Assembly: GCF_036785885.1 (NCBI RefSeq)
Contig: NC_092320.1
Span: 12,401,557 to 12,465,556 of the forward strand
Source: Coffea arabica
Taxonomy: Eukaryota > Streptophyta > Magnoliopsida > Gentianales > Rubiaceae
Reading direction: 5' to 3'
DNA length: 64,000 nucleotides
Every line of letters starts with the position of its first letter. Position 1 is the stretch's first letter. The notes under the pieces are model-generated. The model made no database searches and was not told the origin of the DNA. It saw nothing but the letters and a program-made list of their open reading frames with translations. The position numbers and the translations under genes were made by a program. Positions 11,086 through 22,587 of the stretch are shown here, one piece after another.

Positions 11086-12879
11086 ATGTTCAAATTTGAC
11101 ACTCAATATATTTTTTTTTTGTTCCTGGTATTGGTTTCCTTCTGTCCTATCATCTGCAAGGTGAAATTGCCTCGCAGAGGCCTAAGCATGGAGTAAGCTT
11201 ATGAAATTTGGCATGAGGTATCAAGTTAAATACGTCCTTTTGTATTGATTGTATTCTGATACATACAAGCTTATTTCTTTTTCTTTTTTTATGGGTAAAA
11301 AATGATGCGTTAAAACCTCACTCAAAATCTTTAGTAAACAAATACTATAACAAAAGTGACCAACAACGTTAGGTACTGGCCACGCATTGGGTGGCCTGCC
11401 CAAGCTACTTAACAAGAAAAAAAGGACTCTGGTGGTTGGGGCGGCTATCAAAAATAGTTCATCCAGGGTGAGATTATAATTTTAAGATCCTGAGTCCCAT
11501 CCGGCTGCATGAGCACTAAATGAAAGCAAAGAAATGCCTGCAATGTTTAATGCCTTTTTTCACATGATTAATTTCGCACAAATGAATCAAAAGCACACAA
11601 GCTGTGGTCGTTCCTTTTGTCTGTAAAGAACCAAACGCCTGGCCATATTATGCTAATATGTCCAAAGTGATATTGTATCTTATTCTTGGTCTCCACAATT
11701 TTTCCCAAATGTACTGATTCCATTGCTTCTTACCCTTTCGTTTTCAAATGTAGCATTGGAAGAGGAAAACTAATGCAATAAACGAGAGTCGCATGTTAAA
11801 AGAAAAGGGTTGTCTCCCAGTGATCCAGCTAGTTCTCATTGGCCCGAAGAAGTTAAAAATTGATACCCAAAAACAAAAGAAAAGAAAAGAATAGAAATCG
11901 TCTAGATTAGAAACAAAATTGGAAAACGTACGATTCATATAATTGATAACAAATTATTTTTGATGCCTTGAAGCGCATGCGTTTCTTTTTCGTGTCGAGT
12001 AAATAGCCTAGGCAGGCATTGTAAAGTTCTTGATGAAGAAAGCTCCTCAAAACAAGTGCAAAATTCTCAACACTTCCGGGAAGGAGAGAAATTTCTGGCT
12101 GGGGTTGGTGAGACTGCGACATTGGACTCGGCTTCTTGATTTTCTTGGGCCATTTTCTTATAGGAGTAGACTTGTATTTTTCAAGCAGACATTAATTTTC
12201 ACTTGGGTTGTCAAATAGTTTTAACATGATCGATCGAGCTTCTGATAATGTCCAGTTGATGTTTACGTCAGAATTAATAAAATGGAAATAAAAAACTGTA
12301 TTGTCCATGTAATAGAACAGTTTTAACATTTTCGTTATTTTTATTTTAAAGAGGACACGTAATAGAATATTTACTTGACCAAGACTATGTCCATACCTTG
12401 GGTTGTAATTGAGTCAATTACACAAGGTAGTTGGATATTCCTCGTCACGACTCTGGTTTGTATGTGTGTTAGGTGAGAATTCAACAGTCAACGCGTTCTT
12501 ATTTTATTTCTATGTATTGAGTTTCTCTCTTCATGTGCAATAGTAAAAATAGGTACTTAATGGAAATTTGTTAATACATTTAAACCACATCCAACAACGT
12601 AATATATGAATGTATATATTAATAATTATTATCTTTTTTTTTAATTTTTACATTTATACACTTTTTAAATTTATTTTACTTTTTTAGTAACATCCGAGTG
12701 TCCACTCGTTAGACAGACTCAAAATAAAAACAATATATGCTATTCATGATTACACATTTTTGTTTAAAAAGGGAAAGGAAAATCTTTCTGGAGGCTTTTC
12801 TTTTTTGTGTGTTTTTATTGGATGTTTGGTAGCTCCTAAAATGAACCCCTAACGCATAATGTTTGGCTAGTATCGTTGA
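11086..12879. other. Intergenic, no gene recognised
   Basis: About 1.8 kb without a coding signal I could recognise on either strand; short frames only. Confidence 0.45.
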
Positions 12880-12887
12880 CATGTAGT

Positions 12888-13344
12888 TAGAGCTGTTAAT
12901 CGAGCCGAGTCGAGCCGAGTATTTGGCTGTTGAGCTCGACTCGAGTTTAATTCGAGCCGAGCTCGACTCGAGCTCGTTAAGAAAACGAGCTTTAAAATGT
13001 GTTCGAACTCGGCTCGTTAAATGAACATGTGGCTCGAGCTCTAGCTCGACTCGTTTATCACAAACGAGTCGAGCTTCACGAGCTCGAGCTCGAGCTCGTG
13101 CAAATTAACATTAATAAAAATCTATAATTTTTAATTTATATAATTTTGATTTCTAAAATGACAAATATACCCTTCATTAACGAGTTCTAACGAGCTACTC
13201 GAGTATCAAACGAGCCGAGCTTACTCGGCTCGTTAACTAAACGAGCATGTTTCGAGCTCGAGCTCGAGCTCGTTAACCAAAATTAACGAGCCGAGCTCGA
13301 GTCTTAACGAGCTTTCGAGCTACTTGATTGGCTTAACAGCTCTA
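12888..13344. mobile_element. hAT-type MITE rich in CGAGCTCGAG words
   Basis: A 457-bp element with terminal inverted repeats TAGAGCTGTTAA / TTAACAGCTCTA and identical 8-bp direct repeats CATGTAGT at 12880-12887 and 13345-13352. The interior is packed with GAGCTCGAG, GAGCCGAG and ACTCGAG words in both orientations, so the transcript could fold into an extensive hairpin. The terminal sequence is typical of a widespread plant hAT MITE group. Confidence 0.88.
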
Positions 13345-13355
13345 CATGTAGTCAG

Positions 13356-13505
13356 CTCTGTTTGAATTGTTATTTTTAGAAGTTTTTGTAAAAAAAAAAA
13401 ATTTATTGTAGTGATTCAACGTATGTGAAATAAAATGATAATTGAGAAATTTATTCATAAAAAACGTAAAAAATTTTGGGTAGAAAATTGTAATCCGAAC
13501 AAGGT
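13356..13505 (+). mobile_element. MITE copy, GTTTGGATTG family
   Basis: Left end CTGTTTGAATTGTTATTTTTAG and right end AATTGTAATCCGAACAAGG are inverted copies. The interior has TTGTAGTGATTCAACGTATGTG and TTCATAAAAAACGTAAA, shared with the copy at 14291-14836. It lies directly beside the hAT MITE. Confidence 0.65.
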
Positions 13506-14290
13506 AGAAGGAGCGTACTTAGCACTTAGTCAGAATTAAAGGTGTCTAGGTGACACTTTTTGATACCTCAAGGGGTATGACTGATTTAGCTAAGTTATAG
13601 GTTTCTGCGTAATTAACTATTTGCATATCGCAGAAACGCTACTGAGTAAGGACAGTTTAACGACTAATTATCAAGCTTGCCTAATCACGGGTTCTATTTC
13701 TTTTCGTTATCGGGCTGGTTTGCTGAATACGGTGACGTTGCAATTAAGTTGTTGAACTAATCCAACAAAATAGCCTCTAATACTTGCCACCAACTCTAGC
13801 ACGGAGGTGGTTGTCTGGAACGATTCACTACTCCCTTTGTTTTTCTCTTCTGGATGAAGTTTTTTTCAACATTCATTTAACATGTTTTCGACGTTTTTTT
13901 AATAATCACCGTATACTCATTTCAAAGAAAATACCACAGCAATACTTTTTGAAAAATAATATCAACAAATGAAATCCAGATTGAATAGGACGGTCAGAAA
14001 TTAAGCGGAATCAAACATTTATTTATTTATTTATTTATTTACATATAAGCAAGAAGGGAGGACAGCGCGCGATGCCGCTCTTGTGCACTAGCCATACTAA
14101 ACAATGAGTCATTCCAATTACATATGATTCTGATGAATGATTACTATTCACCTTTTTAAGTTGTGATTGGTCACTGATTGGGTGTAAGGCAACAAATTTT
14201 AGCATTTGTGGTCCTTTTTGTTGCCTGTTACATGGGGAGTGCACATTCAACCCTCCCTCGTCCCTTCCATGAGAGGAACGTACAATGTTA
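13506..14290. other. Intergenic, no gene recognised
   Basis: Includes an (ATTT)n run at about 14019-14040. No coding or RNA feature recognised. Confidence 0.45.
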
Positions 14291-14836
14291 GAACTCTTTG
14301 GATTGCTATTTTTAAGAATTTTTATATAAAAAAAATGTATTGTAGTAATTTGATGTGTGACGGATCTTCTGTCCCACTCCATATGTTAGTTTTTTGTCCC
14401 ACTTTTTATTATATTGTTATTTCTTTTTCATAAATATTAGTATATTTTAGTTTTTTTTTGTTTCCTTAAAATCTAATAACTATTAGTAACTGAGTAATAC
14501 ACAAAATTTAACAAACTCAAAAAATCAAAATGCATAAGAGATTTTTCATGAATTTTCTGTTGTATTTTTTTTAATTTTCTATTATATATTATTTTTTTTG
14601 AGACTATTGTATTTATGCTTTACTCAATTAATAGTTATTGAATCTTAACAAAATAAAAAAGAACTAAAATATGGTGTTTATGAAGAAGCAATGGCAATAT
14701 AACAAAAAGTGGCATAGGAAATGAGACAAAAGATCCGTTGCGGATTTGATGCATGTGAAGTAAAAACGTGATTGAGAAATGTGTTCATAAAAAACGTAAA
14801 TTTTTTTTTTGTAAAAAATCACAATCGAAACAAAGC
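14291..14836 (+). mobile_element. MITE of the GTTTGGATTG family, split by a second element
   Basis: The left half (CTTTGGATTGCTATTTTTAAG to TTGTAGTAATTTGATG) and right half (ATTTGATGCATGTGAAGTAAAAACG to AATCACAATCGAAACAAAG) match the left and right halves of the 13356-13505 copy. They are separated by about 380 bp of unrelated DNA. Confidence 0.65.
14360..14738. mobile_element. MITE nested inside the preceding MITE
   Basis: The left end ACGGATCTTCTGTCCCACTCC and right end (inverted) ACGGATCTTTTGTCTCATTTCC are imperfect inverted repeats around an AT-rich centre. The host word ATTTGATG appears on both sides of it, as expected for a duplicated target. Exact ends are uncertain by a few bases. 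Confidence 0.65.
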
Positions 14837-15104
14837 CAACTGAGGTGTTAAGTTCACAAGTACCAGACATATGTCCTCACTTATTTGGGAAAAAAAATAA
14901 TATTTAATTTATAAATAAGAGATGGAAACTTACTATCATAAAATTTTGGATCCCGAAAGAGAAGTACTACCTTATATATAATATATAGAAGTTGACCTTT
15001 GACACAAAAAAAAAAAAAAAGAAAAAAGAGAGAGAGAGAGAGAAGTACTACCTACTACCTACTCATGATTTGGTACACATTACACGTACATCAAAACGCA
15101 TGGC

Positions 15105-15420
15105 ATATACCCGTTCCTTGAGCTTATTAGAACAGCAGGAAGGGAGTCCCCTTATGACAACATGGTTTGGCAGATCGGAAATTATGGCAACAGGGTCCTT
15201 GGAAGTGTCATCTTCAGCATGCATGGAGAGGGGCCAATAGAGAAGATAGATGTGCAGATTGGCTTCCAAAATGGAGCATTAATCAGGTGTCAGGATTGCT
15301 GCTCATCGTAGACCCACCTGCAGAGCTTAGGATGTTGCTAGAAATGGATATTATTGGGGCTGCGACCACACGTCTGGCAGCTGTTTAAGTGGCTCAGCCT
15401 CTCCCCCGTATGCAAAAAAA
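15105..15420 (+). pseudogene. LINE remnant: end of the RNase H domain and A-rich tail
   Basis: The plus-strand frame at 15167-15388 ends in a stretch resembling the C-terminus of plant LINE RNase H domains: GPWKCHLQHAWRGANREDRC, then ADWLPK, then VDPPAELRMLLEMDIIGAAT. In the family this region usually reads like HVYREANRCADWLAK followed by PP-x-x-L-x-x-LL. The RxxNRCADxL core carries two extra residues here (ED). The region upstream shows related sequence in another frame (WFGRSEIMATG), so the copy is frameshifted and 5' truncated. An A run follows the stop codon and is where the Mutator-like element at 15424 inserted. Confidence 0.6.
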
Positions 15421-15423
15421 ATA

Positions 15424-17245
15424 GGGAAAATACCGGTTTTCATCCCCAAACTTTGGGGTAATGACACATTTCGTCCCTCAACTTTTGAGCACGACACATT
15501 TGATGTCTAAATTAATAATTTTTTACCAATGTCATCCTCAAACGGCAATTTAGCCAATTTTTAATAAAACTGGTCACGTGAAAATCACATGACCGTTAAA
15601 TAAACTTAAATCACATTTTTAACAAAACCTACAAGTTTTCCATAAAGAGTTGGTATATTATGGGCAATTTATTATTTTTTTTTAACTTTCACATATTTAA
15701 TTTATGTTAAATACAAAACATACTAGTTTTCGTTTGGATGCTATTTAACCAATTTTTCCTATAAAGAGCTAGTATGTTTCCCATAAAGAGCTAGTACAAA
15801 ACATACTACAAAATCTGCCAGTTTTCCATAAAGAACTGGTATGTTATGGGCAATTTATTATTTTTTTAACTTTCACATATTTAATTTATGTTAAATACAA
15901 AACAAACTAGTTTTCCTTTGGACGCTATTTAACATATTTTTTCTAGAAAGAGTTGGTATGTTTCCCATAAAGAACTGGTACAAAACATACTACAAAACCT
16001 GTCAGTTTCCCATAAAGAACTGGTATGTTATGGGCAATTTATTATTTTTTTTAACTTTCACATATTTAATTTATGTTAAATACAAAACGAACTAGTATTC
16101 CTTTGGACGCTATTTAACCTATTTTTTCTATAAAGAGCTGGTATGTTTCCCATAAAGAGCTGGTACAAAACATACTACAAAACCTGCCAGTTTCCCATAA
16201 AGAGCTGGTATGTTATGGGCAAATTTTTTTTTTTTAACTTTCACATATTTAATTTATGTTACATACAAAACATACTAATTTTCCTTTGGGCGCTATTTAA
16301 TCAATTTTTCCTATAAAGAGCTGGTATATTTCCCATAAAGAGCTGATACAAAACATACTACAATTTCCCATAAAGAACTGGTATGTTATGGGCAATTTAT
16401 TATTTTTTTTAACTTTCACATATTTAATTTATGTTAAATACAAAACATACTAGTTTTCCTTTGGGCGCTATTTAACCAATTTTTCCTATAAAGAACTGGT
16501 ATATTTCCCATAAAGAGCTGGTACAAAACATACTACAAAACCTGCCAGTTTCTCATAAAGAGTTGGTATGTTATGGGTAATTTATTATTTTTTTTAACTT
16601 TCACATATTTAATTTATGTTAAATACAAAACATACTAGTTCAATGGGTAAAAATATGTTATGGATAATTCAAAGTTTATACTTTTAATAGTTCAATGGAT
16701 AAAAATATATTATGAATAATTGAAGGGCCAAATTTTTACTATTCAAATAGTTCAATGCCTGCTCAAATAATTTGCTCTTATATAAATAGTAAAAGTATGC
16801 AAAGTATATGTAATTTTTAAATTTTGAGGGGAGTTTTTGTAACTATTAAAAATCTCAAGGGATGTTTGTGAAATTATCTCTTTTCATTTTTCATGCTGAT
16901 TATTTCTTTTCTTGCCTATTTTTCGTTTTATCCTTATTTTTAGCTTTTTTCCCCTCTTACGTACGGGACGCAAGTGTTTATTGATGGATGCTTAGTCAAA
17001 ATTGTCAAAAATTGACTGATTGCATGCAGGAAACTGACAGGTTTTGTTAAAAATGTGATTTAAATTTACTTAACGATCATGTGATTTTCACGTGACTAGT
17101 TCCGTTAAAAATTGGCTAAATTGCCGTTTGAGGATGACATTAGTCAAAAAATATTAATTCAGACATCAAATGTATCATGCCCAAAAGTTGAGGGACGAAA
17201 TGTGTCCTTACCCCAAAGTTTGAGGATGAAAACCGGTATTTTCCC
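15424..17245. mobile_element. Non-autonomous Mutator-like element with internal tandem array
   Basis: A 1822-bp element beginning GGGAAAATACCGGTTTTCAT and ending with the inverse ATGAAAACCGGTATTTTCCC. The inverted arms extend about 200 bp and share the words GTCACGTGAAAATCACATGA and CATCCTCAAACGGCAATTTA. Identical 9-bp direct repeats AAAAAAATA lie at 15415-15423 and 17246-17254. There is no transposase frame; the interior is mostly the tandem array listed next. Confidence 0.9.
15634..16640. repeat. Six-copy ~185-bp tandem repeat inside the Mutator-like element
   Basis: The landmark TTATGGGC/T recurs at 15658, 15844, 16028, 16213, 16386 and 16571, spacings of 186, 184, 185, 173 and 185 bp. 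Each unit has CCATAAAGARYTGGTATGTT, TTTCACATATTTAATTTATG, TACAAAACATACTAGTTTTC and GGCGCTATTTAACC. A shorter internal repeat, CCATAAAGAGCTGGTA, occurs two or three times per unit. Confidence 0.9.
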
Positions 17246-17254
17246 AAAAAAATA

Positions 17255-18370
17255 TACCCTTGAAATTGTAATGCATGCCCACTAATTCAAGCAAGAATCT
17301 CCATATAGAAAAGCGATTTGCCAATTGCCAAATGATCAGAAATGATCAAGTCAAATTCACTTAGAAATTAGAATTGGGATGTGATCACGTATGTCTTATG
17401 TCAACAAGACGTCAATCTCCACAACACAAAAAAAAAAAAAAAAAAAATGTGGATCCTAATTGGATGGATGAGATTGCAGTAGTAGGTAAAGATGATAAGG
17501 TGGGCCATTAGAGTGGGTCTTCTTTACTTTACTTCACCGTTAGAATCTTTAGGTCGCCGTCCGCTTTGGCCGGACTCCTGGCTCCAGCCTCCGAGGCTTC
17601 TTGGGTATTTCGGGCACCAACTTATTGTTCATATTATTAGTAAAGAAAAGAATGAGCTTTCATTGACTCAGCAAGTGCTAATAATAGTCATTAATTATTT
17701 TCTAAGGCAATTCTTTTTTTTTTTTTTAAAAAAATCTATTTTTGTTTTACTTCGTTGCGTAACTAGAATTTAAGACACATGTTTTAGTTTCTAATGTGGC
17801 AAATCCGTTGCCTAAGTTGGCAATTTTTTCCCCAAATCAAAGACTAATGCATAGACAATTTGTCACTTGGATTTTTTAGATTGCATCATTCAACCAATTT
17901 CTGCTAAATATTGGGAATAAAACAAGTTTTTAGTGCACCTGGGCGTTTTAAGTTGAATACAGCAAACTTATATGACAGCATGAAATTAATTTCCTTTTAA
18001 AATATTTAAAAATTTAGGTATGATTGTGAAAGTTCAAAGTTGAGCAATATTCCAATTGATCGGGGGAAGAAAGAACTCACCAAACAACAACAAAATCCCA
18101 TATATTAAAGCGCATTTGGAACTTGGAAGGAAAAAGAAGTGAGGTGTGTTTGTTTGGTTCCTCCACCTACTACACTTAGCGCCCGAGGGGGGAATGAGAA
18201 GAAAAGAACAAAAATGATCAAGCCTGTTCAAGGCGTGACAGGTGCAATTTACTTTTCAAGTTTTGGCCTCAAGCAAATAATAGGCGCGTTTCACCAACCA
18301 CTGGCTTTTGTCAATACAGTGTAGTTATTAGTAAGACTCTGTACTTTGTACACACCTGCGGTGGATGTTT
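17255..18370. other. Intergenic, no gene recognised
   Basis: Contains a poly-A run near 17430 and a poly-T run near 17710. Short frames only, none with a recognisable domain. Confidence 0.45.
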
Positions 18371-18379
18371 AAGGCTCGT

Positions 18380-18535
18380 ACTTTTTTTTTTTTTGTGTCA
18401 CGGGGGTATTCATTTTTGCCGGACTAATCCCTAAGACTGTACAGAATCCCGCTCAAGGATGCACAGCAATTCAGCGTAGCAAGATTCAAACTGATGACAT
18501 ACGAAATGCTATAGCGCGTGGTCACCAACTGAGTG
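18380..18535 (-). mobile_element. Degenerate Au-type SINE, reverse orientation
   Basis: Starts with poly-T, then GTGTCACGGGGGTATTCATT, and later AATCCCGCTCAAGGAT and GCAAGATTCAAACTGATGAC. The order and words parallel the SINE at 9983-10149 (GGGGGTATTCC, CCGCCCCAAGGATTCC, GAGAATCGAACACTGG). No flanking duplication could be recognised, so it is probably older. Confidence 0.6.
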
Positions 18536-18938
18536 GGGTAAAATTATAAGTCTTTGAAATTAAGTCCAAGATTCACAACATTTATGACTTCTAATGAGGG
18601 AGTAAAATTTGCTTAGATTAGTTTAATGTTACTTCACTAACATCGCAGGCTGCAAATCCCTTTATTAGGAGACTAATTTTAACATAGTGAGATGATTTAA
18701 TTTGCCAGAAGTGGTGCAAACTGAATTTATTTCCCTGAATGCATTCTTTTAACTTTTCTAGGTTGAACAATTAAGTCCATCTAGAGGGACATACTTTTCA
18801 AATTTGTGGTTTCCTACTCTGCAAGTGCAACTTAAAACATATTTTAACTTCATCCAAATCAAATTAAATTTTGGCAGCTTTCCCCTACCATCACCTACTC
18901 CACCTTGTGGGTATATTATTCCCATCCACAACCCCCAA

Positions 18939-18945
18939 ACCAACC
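18939..18945 (+). promoter_or_regulatory. AC-type element (ACCAACC) upstream of 4CL
   Basis: An exact AC-II motif ACCAACC inside CCAAACCAACCAGG, 119 bp before the 4CL start codon. AC elements bind MYB factors that switch on phenylpropanoid and lignin genes in xylem. Near-matches (CCCTACC, CACCTACT) lie just upstream around 18885-18900. The transcription start is unknown, so this could lie in the promoter or the 5' leader. Confidence 0.5.
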
Positions 18946-19063
18946 AGGAAAGGCTCTCAAACAACTACCAAGAACCAAAAGCTCACCTTTCCTTGGTCAT
19001 TAATTTCCTCTTGCCACCTTTCCTCGAGTCATTTTTCTTGCCCTGCTCCATCAAAAAATCAAA

Positions 19064-22000
19064 ATGGAGACTAAACAAGATCAACAAGAATTTGTTTTCC
19101 GATCAAAACTTCCTGATATATACATCCCTAATCACCTCCCACTGCATTCATATTGCTTTGAAAACATACCCGAATTCTGCAACCGTCCTTGCCTGATCAA
19201 TGGCACCACAGGGGACATCTACACCTATGCTGATGTTGAACTCATTGCACGTAAAGTTGCTGCCGGCCTCGACAAAATTGGCATCCAACAAGGTGAAGTT
19301 ATCATGCTCTTGCTCCAAAATTCACCTGAATTTGCATTTGCACTTCTCGGAGCATCCTACCGGGGGGCCATGAGTACAACTGCCAATCCATTTTACAAGC
19401 CGGCTGAAATCGAAAAGCAAGCAAGAGCATCCAAAGCCAAGCTGATCATCACACAATCCTGTTATGTTGAGAAAGTGATGGACTTTGCTAAGGAAAATAA
19501 TGTCAAAGTCATGTGCACTGATGCCCCTCCGGAGGGTTGTTTGCATTTTTCGGAGCTGTCGTCGGCTGACGAAAAAGTCATTCCAGCGGTGAAAATCAAT
19601 CCAAACGATGCCGTTGCACTGCCTTATTCATCAGGCACCACTGGTCTACCAAAAGGGGTCATGCTGACGCACAAAGGGTTGGTCACAAGTGTTGCTCAGC
19701 AGGTTGATGGAGAAAATCCCAATCTTTATTTTCACAAGGAAGATGTGATATTGTGCGTTTTGCCTTTGTTCCACATATATTCACTGAATTCTGTGTTGCT
19801 TTGTGGGCTAAGAGTTGGTGCGGCAATTTTGATCATGCAAAAGTTTGAGATTAATGCACTAATGGAGCTTGTGCAAAAATATAAGGTGACAATTGCTCCA
19901 TTTGTGCCACCAATTGTTTTGGAAATTGCCAAAAGTCCTGTGGTGGACAAGTATGATCTTTCATCCATAAGAATGGTGATGTCCGGCGCGGCACCCATGG
20001 GGAAGGAGCTCGAGGACACCGTTCGAGCTAAGCTCCCAAAGGCAGTGCTCGGACAGGTAAAAATATTCTTGAGCAATTTTGTCCCATATTTATTTACTAC
20101 TACTAGCCAAAAAGAATTAATTGTGTAGGAGCAAGTTCATCAATACTTGAACTCATATGTCATATCAATCAATCAAGAAAAGGACAGTTTGGTAGACATG
20201 GGGTAAAATAGATTATGGGAAGGCAGAAGAGGCAGCAACATTAAGTAAATTAGAATATGGGAAGGCAGAAAAATTATCCTGGAAAGACGAAACAATTAGT
20301 CGTATAAAACAGAACATGCCTGGCTTTCTTTACAGTGGTACCCATGTATTAAGGTAAATTTAGGGTCCTTCGGAAGTTGCGATGCATTTGAAAAACGGAA
20401 AAAAAAAAAAAGAATGTGTTTTTAGGCAATAAAAGTACTATTAAATGTTTGATAACTAATTTTTTGTAATTTAAGAAATTCAATATTTGATAATTTAAAA
20501 GAAATTTGTATCAAAAGTACTTCTTTATAAATTATTGCAATTCCAAATGGGGCCTCAGCGTAGGACTTGTATCCACTAAGCCTTCTCTTGGATTCTTAGG
20601 CTAGAAAATCCTTGTCCGGCTGAATAGTTAGTGGGGGGCCAATTTCAAGCGGATGTCATCCCCTTCCTGCCATTCTTGGCGTGTGGGGAGATGAACTAAA
20701 TGCATATTGCCATTACTTCAGTGCGTCATCGCATTAAAGATTTGCCACCGTCGCCTAGTGGAGATTTTGCTTCTTTTTTTTTTTTTTTCCTTCTTTCATT
20801 GGCCGAAATTACCACTACTCAAATTATTACTATTATTTTCTGTTGGTCCCATGTATTTTTTGTCATGTAAGCAAAAGCATATCCAGTTCCTTGATTCCAC
20901 GGCAATCGGTTGTACGTATACCCGTTCCTTCATTAACTTCATCCTCTCGCTGAACGTCGCCTTGTTCCATTTGGTGCGGTCGGTGGCAAGTCACTTCTCG
21001 GCTTTATATTTCATGGTCCTTGTCAATCTTCACCTACCGCGTCTTTTTCTCAAGAACAAGAAGAAAATTCATAATATTGACTTTTATCTCTGCTTGTCCC
21101 CCCCCATGTTTGATTTTTTTTCCCTTTCTTGTCCTTTCAATCCCAGTAAATGTTGTGGTGTGCGAGAAATGACAGGTAAAGGAGGAATGAAAGTGACAAA
21201 AGATGACTCTCAGTTTAACAAAATTATTGAACATGTAATACGTGTGTTTAATTGTTTCGAGTGGAAAGAAAGTCTTCATGCTCTTTTGAGTTCTTGAATT
21301 GTGATGGCGATTGTACATTATTGGGTCAGGGATACGGCATGACGGAGGCAGGACCTCTGCTGTCCATGTGCTTAGCGTTTGCAAAGGAGCCATTTGATGT
21401 CAAATCAGGTGCTTGCGGGACAGTTGTGAGGAATGCTGAAATGAAAATTGTAGATCCCGAAACTAATCTCTCTCTACCCCGCAATCAAGCTGGAGAAATT
21501 TGCATCAGAGGCGACCAGATCATGAAAGGTAGATGATGCCCAATACTAAATTCAGAAGTCCAAAACCCACCGGGAAAACAAAAAGAATAGACTGCAAAGA
21601 CACAGAATATCTGATTGACTAAATGACTATGACGAGTAGAGTTTTACCAAAAAAGCAAAACAGAATAATATATTTTGCTTTCTCGTGCGCAATAGAGCAA
21701 GGATTAACATGTTTTTTTGGCTGATATCTGATGAGCACTGATTGGTAATCAGGTTACCTTAATGATCCGGAGGCAACTGAGAATACAATCGACAAAGAAG
21801 GATGGTTGCACACAGGAGACATAGGGTACATTGATGATGATGATGAAATTTTCATAGTGGACAGATTGAAGGAATTAATCAAGTATAAAGGGTTTCAAGT
21901 GGCACCTGCAGAGCTGGAAGCCATGCTCCTTTCTCACCCTGGTATTTCTGATGCAGCTGTTGTCTCGTAAGTTACTTGGACTTCTTCTCCATCTAGCAGT

Positions 22001-22587
22001 AATCGTATGTACAGTTTTTTTTTTTTTTTGGCTAATTAATGTAACTGCAGCATGAAAGATGAGGCAGCTGGAGAAGTTCCTGTTGCTTTTGTGGTGAGAG
22101 CAAGTGGTTCCAAAATTTCCGAGGATGAGATCAAACAATTTATCTCAAACCAGGTAAACCCAAAAAAAAAAAAAAAAAAAAAAAAGGATTTATCTTTTTA
22201 AACATGAGCTCACATTTTTAATGCTGTATGCTATTTCAATTAAATTTATAAAATGGGAAAACAATTTCCAAACACGTACTTGTAAGTTCATTCTCACAAT
22301 GTCGAACAGATCTTGATCTAGTGATTAAAATTAAAACTCTTAATTGTAGAAGGTTTGAGTTCTAATCTCCCTTCTTAAATCCTACTCTTCACAACATATT
22401 TAGAATAAGCTCGTCTGAGGATTAACCATGCGGTGATGGGTTCGTTGTCATTTATGTTGTGCAGGTGATTTTTTATAAGCGAATCCATCGGGTGTTTTTC
22501 ATGGATAAAATTCCTAAAGCTCCATCTGGCAAAATATTGAGAAAGGACCTAAGAGCTAAGCTTGCAGCTGAAGTTGCTTGCAATTAG
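19064..22587 (+). CDS. 4CL: 4-coumarate:CoA ligase
   Basis: Activates 4-coumarate and related hydroxycinnamates to CoA thioesters via an acyl-adenylate, the last step of the general phenylpropanoid pathway before lignin and flavonoids; cytosolic. Five exons with GT-AG introns: 19064-20056, 21330-21528, 21753-21966, 22051-22153, 22465-22587. They join in frame to 543 aa, the usual 4CL length. Box [18 protein letters not shown], starts at residue 189. Box II, GEICIRG, is at 386-392. The adenylate-forming lysine is K526 in [11 protein letters not shown]. The motif GYGMTEAGP starts at 332, exactly at the exon 1/2 join. There is no C-terminal peroxisomal signal (ends ACN), which favours true 4CL over peroxisomal 4CL-like ligases. 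Intron 1 (1273 bp) holds a MITE. Class I versus class II was not resolved. Confidence 0.93.
20363..20556. mobile_element. MITE in intron 1 of 4CL
   Basis: The left end GGGTCCTTCGGAAGTTGCGAT and the right end ATTGCAATTCCAAATGGGGC are imperfect inverted repeats about 190 bp apart with an AT-rich interior. The element is wholly intronic and does not touch splice sites. No target duplication could be fixed, so the superfamily is uncertain (hAT-like ends). Confidence 0.6.

Noticed and set aside
14992-15240. Plus-strand 82-codon frame starting in an A/GA-rich tract
   Set aside because: Its start is low-complexity DNA and its right half overlaps the LINE remnant in a different frame; not a gene.
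18804-19196. 130-codon plus-strand frame overlapping the 4CL start
   Set aside because: Out of frame with the 4CL protein and without a recognisable domain; the 4CL frame explains the region.
20707-21297. 196-codon plus-strand frame in intron 1 of 4CL
   Set aside because: Hydrophobic low-complexity translation of T-rich intron DNA without a domain; lies entirely within a well-defined intron.
22290-22460. SINE-like words in 4CL intron 4 (GATCTAGTGATTAAAAT, GGTTTGAGTTCTAATC)
   Set aside because: Box-like words are present, but no A tail or flanking duplication could be identified.
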